Shown here piece by piece: positions 57,888-64,000 of a stretch of DNA of 64,000 bases. The DNA is taken from NCBI RefSeq assembly GCF_013112485.1, contig NZ_JABFHG010000002.1, positions 434,001-498,000 on the forward strand, in the 5' to 3' direction. Position 1 is the stretch's first letter, and each line of letters begins with the position of its first letter. This stretch comes from Roseicella sp. DB1501 (lineage in GTDB: Bacteria; Pseudomonadota; Alphaproteobacteria; Acetobacterales; Acetobacteraceae). The notes beneath the pieces are model-generated. The model did not search any database and was not told where the DNA came from. It worked only from the letters and a program-made list of their open reading frames with translations. The position numbers and the translations under genes were made by a program.

Positions 57888-58538
57888 TCACATGCGGCGC
57901 AGCAGCGCCGTCACCCCCTTCTCCAGCACCGCCTCGGCCGGCGGGGTGGCGCTGCCGGTGCTCGGCATGCCCGCCCGGTCGAGCATCGCCACCCCATGCG
58001 ACAGCGCCCAGACCTGCAGCGAGACCAGGCGCGGGTTGCTGGCGCCCGCCGGCAGCAGGGCGGCGACGACGCGCGTCAGCTCCTCGAAGGCGCCGCCGCT
58101 GTCCTGTTCCTCGGTTCCCGGGGGCTGACCCAGGGGTTGGCCCGAGGGTTGGCCCAGGGATTGGCCCAGGGGTTGGAAGGTGAACATGGCCGTGTAGTAG
58201 CCGGGCTCTTCCCGGGCGAAGGCGAGATAAGCGCGGCCCATGCGGTACAGTGCCTCGGTGGCGTCGCGGGCCCCGGCACCGGCCTGGCGCAGCCGCTCGG
58301 CGAAGCGCCCGAAGCCGCGGCGGGCGAGCTCGGCCAGGACCTCTTCGCGGTCGCGAAAATGGCGATAGGGCGCGCTGGCGGAGACGCCGGCCCGGCGCGC
58401 GGCCTCCGTCAGCGTGAATCCCTGCGGCCCGCGTTCCGCGACAAGCTGCCGGGCCGCTTCCAGAAGCGCCTCGCGCAGACTGCCGTGATGATAGCCGCGC
58501 TTCGGGGGCAGTTCCGGGATGCGTTGTGCCTGGGCCAT
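57888..58538 (-). CDS. TetR/AcrR-family regulator with a 12-base coding repeat
   Basis: The protein has a TetR helix-turn-helix: GYHHGSLREALLEAARQLVA, RGPQGFTLTEAARRAGVSAS and APYRHFRDREEVLAELARRG. The ligand domain follows, with a WHG-type C-terminal helix (VSLQVWALSHGVAMLDRAG). Between them, residues about 125-140 are a low-complexity QPLGQSLGQPSGQPLGQ run encoded by four 12-base repeats. The ATG at 58538 is preferred; 58547 is also possible. The AT-rich region upstream carries an inverted repeat that could be its operator. Confidence 0.88.
   Translation of the reverse strand: MAQAQRIPELPPKRGYHHGSLREALLEAARQLVAERGPQGFTLTEAARRAGVSASAPYRHFRDREEVLAELARRGFGRFAERLRQAGAGARDATEALYRMGRAYLAFAREEPGYYTAMFTFQPLGQSLGQPSGQPLGQPPGTEEQDSGGAFEELTRVVAALLPAGASNPRLVSLQVWALSHGVAMLDRAGMPSTGSATPPAEAVLEKGVTALLRRM
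58129..58176. repeat. Four-copy 12-base tandem repeat in TetR gene
   Basis: Four units of the form CCCAGGGGTTGG (variants with GAG and GAT) run head to tail. The length is a multiple of three, so copy changes keep the frame. Confidence 0.9.
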
Positions 58539-58651
58539 AGCAGGCAACTTCCAGAGAAGTCCCTGAAATGCAAGAGTTGACCTGCCATTTCAGAACTTGT
58601 ACGAAATTTTCCCACGTCCGGGGTTGCGCCATCGGGCTTCAGCTTGATTCA

Positions 58652-58735
58652 AAATATTGTGTGTCTTGAAGAGCCTATGCGATCTCAACCCAATCGCTCT
58701 TTCTGGCTTCATCGCATTTTTTACACACAATATTT
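58652..58735. repeat. 13-base inverted repeat AAATATTGTGTGT...ACACACAATATTT
   Basis: Perfect 13-base arms at 58652-58664 and 58723-58735 enclose 58 bases that themselves contain GCGAT/ATCGC arms. The stretch is strikingly AT-rich for this genome. It lies upstream of the TetR start and after the stop of the next gene. Confidence 0.75.
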
Positions 58736-58761
58736 AATGCCAGCGCATTTTTAACTTTGCA

Positions 58762-59505
58762 TCATAAGTCGAAGGACAGGATGATCTTTCCCGCCCAGCG
58801 GTCGCTGGCCCGCGTCAGCCCATGGCCGATGCCGAAATGCAGCCCGACCGTCTCGCCGAACCGGACATCCGTGGTGAGGAAAAGCTGGTGCGCCTGTCCG
58901 CGTGGCGCCTCGGGATGGGCGATCCGGCCGAAATCCATGTAGTCCTCGAGGCCCAGCCAAACCCGTTCCGCCACCTGCCGCACGCCACGCACGGCCGGGG
59001 CGAAGACTGGCCCCGACCGCCCGAACGGCACCTCGACCGCCGGGTTCAGGATCAGCTGCCACGGTCCATGGCGCAGGTCGATGATCGGGCGCAGCGTGAC
59101 GCCCCAGTTCGTCGCCGAGAAGCGAATCGGCTGGTACCGCAGTTCGAGGTCGAAGCCGAGGGCAAGCGGCCGGTCGGCCGCGCCGGGCATGACGAAGCTG
59201 TTGCGCAGCTTCACGCCGCCGCCGAAGACGTCGCCCGAGAATTCCTTCGCCACCGGCAGGTAGACCGCCACCTCGTGCCAAGGCGCGGTGACGTAGCCGA
59301 TCTCGGTGGTGAAGAGCGCGCCGTTGCGGGGCGCGCCCTCGCCATCGAGGATGCCGCGCCGCCCTGCATTGAGGTGGAGGTTGAGATCGACCCCGCCCGG
59401 CTCGCCGATGCGGCCGTCGAAGACCTGGAACTCGTCGAACTCGGCACCCCGGGCCAGGGCGGGCAGCAGCAGGGCGAGAGCCAGGGCGAGGCGGCGCATG
59501 GGCAT
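58762..59505 (-). CDS. Probable outer-membrane beta-barrel protein
   Basis: The 247-residue product has a signal peptide (MRRLALALALLLPALARGAE) and then alternating amphipathic strands such as VDLNLHLNAGRRGIL, LFTTEIGYVTAPWHEVAVY, ALGFDLELRYQPIRFSAT and WQLILNPAVEV, and a C-terminal strand ending IILSFDL. This pattern suggests a small outer-membrane barrel of about 8-12 strands. No family is recognised with confidence. It is followed by the AT-rich inverted repeat. Confidence 0.75.
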   Translation of the reverse strand: MPMRRLALALALLLPALARGAEFDEFQVFDGRIGEPGGVDLNLHLNAGRRGILDGEGAPRNGALFTTEIGYVTAPWHEVAVYLPVAKEFSGDVFGGGVKLRNSFVMPGAADRPLALGFDLELRYQPIRFSATNWGVTLRPIIDLRHGPWQLILNPAVEVPFGRSGPVFAPAVRGVRQVAERVWLGLEDYMDFGRIAHPEAPRGQAHQLFLTTDVRFGETVGLHFGIGHGLTRASDRWAGKIILSFDL

Positions 59506-59569
59506 TCTCCCTTCCGCTGCCGCAACGCCGCCCGGCCGCTGCCGTTCCCGCTGCCTCTTCCCCTTGGCC

Positions 59570-60007
59570 TCAGCTGGGGGCGATCACCGCCCAGCTCGTC
59601 GTCACATGGGTCGCCAGCTCCTCCGACCCCTCGGCCCGGATCAGGATCTCGCCGAAGACCATGCGCTTGCCGCGCTTGACGATGCGCGCCTCGGCGAGGA
59701 CCGGGCCGGCGCCGGCCGGGCGCAGGAAGTTCACCGTCATGCTGCTGGTCACGCTCTCGTCGCGCCCGCTGGAGACCGAGAGCAGCGCCGCCCACATCGC
59801 CACATCGGCGAGCCCCATCAGCGCCGGGCCGGAGACGGTGTTGCCCGGCCGCAGCAGCAGCGGCCGGAAGGGCAGCCGCACCAGCGCGGTGCCGGAGGCG
59901 GCGGCGAGCACCTCCACCTCCCATTCGGCAGCCAACGGCACGCCGCGGCGCATGATCGCCTGGATCTCGGCGGGGCTGGGCTCGGGAAGGCTCAAGACCG
60001 TCATCAT
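59570..60007 (-). CDS. PaaI-family thioesterase
   Basis: The 145-residue hotdog-fold protein shows [40 protein letters not shown] and [20 protein letters not shown], the core of PaaI-like acyl-CoA thioesterases. The conserved Asp in GLADVAMW is the likely catalytic position. It starts inside the hutI stop (ATGATGA), so it is translationally coupled to the histidine pathway. The substrate is unknown, and the location may be incidental. Confidence 0.88.
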   Translation of the reverse strand: MMTVLSLPEPSPAEIQAIMRRGVPLAAEWEVEVLAAASGTALVRLPFRPLLLRPGNTVSGPALMGLADVAMWAALLSVSSGRDESVTSSMTVNFLRPAGAGPVLAEARIVKRGKRMVFGEILIRAEGSEELATHVTTSWAVIAPS

Positions 60008-61194
60008 CGTCCTTCGACCACGCGGCCGATGCAGGGATTGCCGCCGATCCAGTAGCAGAGCTCGGCCGGGCGGGCGATGCGGTAGAGGGCGAGGTCGCAG
60101 CGCGCCCCCGCCACCAGCCGCCCGCGATCGGCGAGGCCGAGCGCCGCCGCCGCCTCCACCGTCACGCCGCGCAGCGCCTCGGCGACGGTGAGCCGGAACA
60201 GGGTGCAGCCGAGATTGAGCATCAGGAGCAGCGAGAGGGCGGGCGAGGAGCCGGGATTCATGTCGCTCGCCAGCGCCATGCGCAGCCCGGCGGCGCGCAT
60301 CCTGGCGATGTCCGGCCGGCGCTCCTCGCGGATGAAGTAGCAGGCGCCGGGCAGCAGAACTGCGACGCAGCCCGCTTGCGCCATGGCCGCTATTCCCGCG
60401 GCCGAGGCATATTCCAGATGGTCCGCCGAGAGGGCGCCGTAGCGTGCGGCCAGCGCGGCACCGCCGAAGTCGCAGAGCTGGTCGGCATGCAGCTTCACCG
60501 GCAGGCCGGCGGCACGCGCGGCGTCGAAGACCAGCGCCGTTTCCTCCAGGGTGAAGGCGATGCGCTCGCAGAAGGCGTCCACCGCATCGGCGAGCCCGGC
60601 CTCGGCCGCTGCCGGCAGGATCACTTCGGCGACGTGCCGGGCATAGTCGGTGCGCCGGCCGGCGAATTCCGGCGGCACCGCATGCGCGGCGAGCAGCGTG
60701 GTGACGACCGAGACCGGCTCCGCCTCCCCCAGCCGCCGGGCGGTGCGGAGCTGCCGCAGCTCGGTCTCCAGATCGAGCCCGTAGCCCGACTTGATCTCGA
60801 CCGTCGTCACCCCCTCGGCCATCAGCGCGGCGAGGCGTGGCCGGGCGGCGGCGAGCAGCGCCTCCTCCGAAGCCGCCCGCGTCGCCCGCACCGTCGAGAG
60901 GATGCCGCCCCCGGCCCGGGCGATATCCTCGTAGCTCGCGCCCTCCAGCCGCTGCTCGAACTCCGCCGCCCGGTCGCCGCCGAAGACGAGATGGGTGTGG
61001 CAGTCGATCAGCCCGGGCAGGATCCAGGCGCCGGCGCAATCCACGGTCTCGGCGGCCGGCCCGGGCAGCGCCGCGCGCGGCCCGACCCAGGCGATGCGCC
61101 CGCCCCGCGTCGCGACGGCGCCGTCCTCGACCAGGCCGAGCCCCTCGCCCTGCATGGTCGCCAGATGCGCGTTCAGCCAGACCCGGTCGAACAT
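60004..61194 (-). CDS. hutI: Imidazolonepropionase
   Basis: The enzyme opens the imidazolone ring in histidine degradation. The 396-residue amidohydrolase has [20 protein letters not shown] (metal-binding HTH), [52 protein letters not shown] and [20 protein letters not shown], all strongly diagnostic. The ATG at 61194 overlaps the hutH stop by one base. It is the third gene of the hutU-hutH-hutI unit. Confidence 0.97.
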   Translation of the reverse strand: MFDRVWLNAHLATMQGEGLGLVEDGAVATRGGRIAWVGPRAALPGPAAETVDCAGAWILPGLIDCHTHLVFGGDRAAEFEQRLEGASYEDIARAGGGILSTVRATRAASEEALLAAARPRLAALMAEGVTTVEIKSGYGLDLETELRQLRTARRLGEAEPVSVVTTLLAAHAVPPEFAGRRTDYARHVAEVILPAAAEAGLADAVDAFCERIAFTLEETALVFDAARAAGLPVKLHADQLCDFGGAALAARYGALSADHLEYASAAGIAAMAQAGCVAVLLPGACYFIREERRPDIARMRAAGLRMALASDMNPGSSPALSLLLMLNLGCTLFRLTVAEALRGVTVEAAAALGLADRGRLVAGARCDLALYRIARPAELCYWIGGNPCIGRVVEGR

Positions 61195-62702
61195 CAGCCG
61201 AGCCCCGCCAGCGATGCGAAGCGGCCACGCTCGACCAGCGCCTTCACCGCGGCGATGTCGGGCGCCATGGCGCGGTCCGCTTCCCAGGCGCCGGCGACGC
61301 CGCGCACCAGCCCATGCGCCTGCTCCAGCACCGCCGAAGATTGCAGCGGGCGGTGGAATTCCAGCCCCTGCGCCGCGGCCAGCAATTCGATGGCGAGGAT
61401 CGCCGCCAGGTTCTCCGCCATGTCGTGCAGCCTGAGCGCCGCACCGGTCGCCATGCTGACATGGTCCTCCTGGTTGGCGCTGGTCGGCAGGCTGTCGGTG
61501 CTGCGCGGCACGGCGAGCGCCCGGTTCTCCGCGACCAGCGCCGCCGCCGTCACCTGCGCCAGCATGAAGCCGGAGTTCAGCCCGCCCTCCCGCACCAGGA
61601 AGGCCGGCAGGCCGGACAGCGCCGGGTCGGTCAGCAGGGCGATGCGCCGCTCGCTGATCGAACCCAGCTCGGCCAGGGCGAGGGCGATGGCATCGGCCGC
61701 GAAGGCCACCGGCTCGGCGTGGAAATTGCCGCCCGAGAGCACCTCGCCCTCCGCCGTGACCAGCGGGTTGTCGGTGACCGCCCGCGCCTCCCGCTCCAGC
61801 ACCCCGGCGGCATGGCCGAGCAGGTCGAGGCAGGCGCCCGCCACCTGCGGCTGGCAGCGCAGCGAATAGGGGTCCTGCACCCGCGGGTCGCCGGTGCGGT
61901 GGCTGTCGCGGATGGCGCTGCCAGCGAGCAGGCCGCGCAGCGCCGCCGCGACGCGGATCTGCCCCGGCTGGCCGCGCAGCGCGTGGATGCGCGGGTCGAA
62001 AGGCGTGTCGCTGCCGCGCGCCGCATCGGTGCTCATCGCCCCGGCGACGAGCGCGGTGCGCAGCAGGTCCTCGGCGGCGAAGAGCGCGGCCAGCGCCAGC
62101 GCCGTGCTCACCTGCGTGCCGTTCAGCAGCGCCAGCCCCTCCTTCGGGCCGAGGGCGAGCGGCGCCAGGCCGGCGCGGGCCAGCGCCGCCGCGCCGGGCA
62201 GCACCTCGCCGCCGAGGAAGGCTTCCCCCTCCCCGATCAGCACCAGGGAGAGATGCGCGAGCGGCGCCAGGTCGCCCGAGGCGCCGACCGAGCCGCGCGC
62301 CGGGATGGCCGGGGTGATGCCCGCCTCGAGCAGCGCCAGCAGCGCCTCCACCACCGCCACCCGCACGCCGGAGGCGCCGCGCGCCAGGGACAGCGCCTTC
62401 AGCGCCAGCACCAGCCGCACCACCGGCGCCGGCAGCAGCGGCCCGGTGCCGGCGGCATGGCTGCGCACCAGGTTGAGCTGGAGCTGCGCCAGCTGCCCGT
62501 CCGGGATGCGTTGGCTGGCCAGCTTGCCGAAGCCGGTATTGACCCCGTAGAGCGGCTCGCCCCCGGCCATGCGCGCGGCCAGCGCCGCCGCCGAGGCCTC
62601 GACCCCGGCGCGCCAGCCCGCGGGCAGGACCAGCGTCTCGCCCTCCATGACCGCCCGCAGCGCGGCGAGGCTGGCGCCGCCCGGCGCGCCCGCCGCCGTC
62701 AT
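61194..62702 (-). CDS. hutH: Histidine ammonia-lyase
   Basis: The enzyme removes ammonia from histidine to give urocanate. The 502-residue protein contains Ala141-Ser142-Gly143 in [20 protein letters not shown], which forms the MIO cofactor. [55 protein letters not shown] and SADSLPTS-like [19 protein letters not shown] are also family hallmarks. The start overlaps the hutU stop by four bases (ATGA at 62702-62699). Confidence 0.98.
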   Translation of the reverse strand: MTAAGAPGGASLAALRAVMEGETLVLPAGWRAGVEASAAALAARMAGGEPLYGVNTGFGKLASQRIPDGQLAQLQLNLVRSHAAGTGPLLPAPVVRLVLALKALSLARGASGVRVAVVEALLALLEAGITPAIPARGSVGASGDLAPLAHLSLVLIGEGEAFLGGEVLPGAAALARAGLAPLALGPKEGLALLNGTQVSTALALAALFAAEDLLRTALVAGAMSTDAARGSDTPFDPRIHALRGQPGQIRVAAALRGLLAGSAIRDSHRTGDPRVQDPYSLRCQPQVAGACLDLLGHAAGVLEREARAVTDNPLVTAEGEVLSGGNFHAEPVAFAADAIALALAELGSISERRIALLTDPALSGLPAFLVREGGLNSGFMLAQVTAAALVAENRALAVPRSTDSLPTSANQEDHVSMATGAALRLHDMAENLAAILAIELLAAAQGLEFHRPLQSSAVLEQAHGLVRGVAGAWEADRAMAPDIAAVKALVERGRFASLAGLG

Positions 62703-64000
62703 GCCGGCCTCGCCGCGCCGGCGAGCATTGGCAGGTCGAGCCCGTGCTCGCGGGCGCAGTCGATGGCGATGTCGTAGCCGGCATCGGCATGGCGCATGAC
62801 GCCCGTGGCGGGGTCGTTCCACAGCACGCGCTTCAGCCGCCGCGCCGCCGCCTCGGTGCCGTCGCAGAGGATGACCATGCCGGCATGCTGCGAGAAGCCC
62901 ATGCCGACGCCGCCGCCATGATGCAGCGAGACCCAGGTGGCGCCCGAGGCGGTGTTCAGCAGCGCGTTCAGCAGCGGCCAGTCGGAGACGGCGTCGGAAC
63001 CGTCCCGCATCGCCTCGGTCTCGCGGTTGGGCGAGGCGACGCTGCCGGAATCGAGATGGTCGCGGCCGATGACGACGGGCCCGATCTCGCCCCGCGCCAC
63101 CATCTCGTTGAAGGCGAGGCCGAGCCGGTCGCGCTGCCCGAGCCCCACCCAGCAGATGCGCGCCGGCAGTCCCTGGAAGGCGATGCGCGCGCGCGCCATG
63201 TCGAGCCACTGATGCAGGTGCGGGTCGTCGGGGATCAGCTCCCGCACCTTGGCGTCCGTCCGGTAGATGTCCTCCGGATCGCCCGAGAGCGCCGCCCAGC
63301 GGAAGGGGCCGATGCCGCGGCAGAACAGGGGGCGGATATAGGCCGGCACGAAGCCCGGGAAATCGAAGGCCCGCGCCAGCCCCTCCTCCTTCGCCATCTG
63401 CCGGATGTTGTTGCCGTAGTCGAGCACCGCGGCGCCGCGCGCCTGGAAGTCCAGCATCGCCTGGACATGCTGCACCATGCTGCGGCGCGCCGCCGCGGCG
63501 ACGGCGACCGGGTCGCTCTCGCGCTTCGCCTCCCACTCGGCCAGCGTCCAGCCGGCCGGCAGGTAGCCGTTGGCCGGGTCATGCGCGCTGGTCTGGTCGG
63601 TGACGATGTCGGGCACCACGCCGCGGCGGACCAGCTCGGGGAAGACCTCGGCGGCATTGCCGAGCAGCCCGACCGAGACCGCCCGCTTCTCGTCGCAGGC
63701 GCGGCGGATCATGGCCAGCGCGGTGTCGAGGTCGTCGGCGCGGTGGTCGAGGTATTTCGTCTCCAGTCGCTTCTCGATCCGGCTCGGCTGGCACTCGACG
63801 CAGAGGATGGAGGCGCCGGCGAAGACGCCCGCCAGCGGCTGCGCCCCACCCATGCCGCCGAGCCCGCCGGTCAGGATCCAGCGCCCGGCCAGCGAGCCGC
63901 CGAAATGCTGCCGCCCGGCCTCGGCGAAGGTCTCGTAGGTGCCCTGCACGATGCCCTGGGAGCCGATATAGATCCAGGAGCCGGCCGTCATCTGGCCGTA
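62699..64000 (-). CDS. hutU: Urocanate hydratase, 5' end outside the window
   Basis: The enzyme adds water to urocanate. The visible 433 residues begin [20 protein letters not shown] and continue [20 protein letters not shown], the conserved NAD-binding Gly-rich loop. The Cys in [20 protein letters not shown] is the conserved active-site region, and [20 protein letters not shown] is near the end. The frame is open to the window edge, and roughly 120 N-terminal residues of a normal HutU are missing. It is the first gene of the visible hut unit. Confidence 0.97.
   Translation of the reverse strand, partial: YGQMTAGSWIYIGSQGIVQGTYETFAEAGRQHFGGSLAGRWILTGGLGGMGGAQPLAGVFAGASILCVECQPSRIEKRLETKYLDHRADDLDTALAMIRRACDEKRAVSVGLLGNAAEVFPELVRRGVVPDIVTDQTSAHDPANGYLPAGWTLAEWEAKRESDPVAVAAAARRSMVQHVQAMLDFQARGAAVLDYGNNIRQMAKEEGLARAFDFPGFVPAYIRPLFCRGIGPFRWAALSGDPEDIYRTDAKVRELIPDDPHLHQWLDMARARIAFQGLPARICWVGLGQRDRLGLAFNEMVARGEIGPVVIGRDHLDSGSVASPNRETEAMRDGSDAVSDWPLLNALLNTASGATWVSLHHGGGVGMGFSQHAGMVILCDGTEAAARRLKRVLWNDPATGVMRHADAGYDIAIDCAREHGLDLPMLAGAARPA

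Noticed and set aside
60376-62777. Long plus-strand open frames opposite hutI and hutH
   Set aside because: They lie antisense to certain hut genes and show no protein-like motif.
1-64000. tRNA, rRNA genes or CRISPR arrays
   Set aside because: No cloverleaf-like sequence, rRNA segment or regularly spaced direct repeats were recognised by eye; the tandem repeats seen lie inside coding genes.

Overview
The window is high-GC DNA of alphaproteobacterial type, most likely from a Roseomonas-like member of the Acetobacteraceae. The indicators are the alphaproteobacterial form of NADP-isocitrate dehydrogenase, PhaR plus PHA-cycle genes, several twin-arginine-style solute-binding proteins, Bug-family receptors and a hut cluster. 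The genus is an inference from gene content and not a computed placement.

Positions 1 to about 29,796 are a prophage that runs off the left edge. It combines an HK97-type head module (small and large terminase, portal, S78 prohead protease, capsid, connectors; 2390-10284) with a Mu-type contractile tail module (terminator, DUF2635, sheath, tube, frameshifted chaperone, lysozyme-bearing tape measure, DNA-circularization protein, hub, spike, gp46/gp47/gp48 baseplate proteins; 10281-21888). Three fibre or tailspike genes follow (21922-27762). Unknown reverse-strand cargo genes lie at both visible ends (1277-1996 and 28033-29379). No integrase, repressor or replication gene is visible.

The most unusual prophage signal is a short element, TAAAT(A/T/C), whose first T lies 9-14 bases (mostly 10-11) before the start codon of 13 prophage genes on both strands. 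In about half of the cases it contains the stop codon of the preceding gene. The prophage genes without it either overlap their upstream neighbour or have a purine-rich ribosome binding site. Other notable prophage features are a -1 slippery heptamer in the tail chaperone, a Mu gpN homologue split in two with a sugar-binding-like domain inserted, and a T7 endonuclease I-like resolvase beside the terminase.

The right edge of the prophage falls in a Bug-type receptor gene that keeps only its first third. Beyond it lies ordinary chromosome. 30,203-35,881 holds an SDR, a cytochrome c, phaB, YCII, AhpD-like and SGNH genes, a small membrane protein and an exporter. 35,994-45,550 holds an SDR with an internal 42-base duplication, a cupin, gloB, a methyltransferase, a peptide-type SBP, an EthD-like protein, an SMP-30 protein and an AAA ATPase. 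45,637-49,791 holds the PHA cluster (phaA, phaC, a phaE-like gene, phaR) and an XRE regulator. 49,844-59,505 holds transport receptors, icd, a racemase-family protein and a TetR regulator. 59,570-64,000 is the hut operon hutU-hutH-hutI followed by a thioesterase gene, with hutU cut by the window edge.

Two families of intergenic repeats (a twin-hairpin element in four copies and a 76-base element in two copies) punctuate the chromosomal part, mostly at gene 3' ends or upstream of SDR genes.
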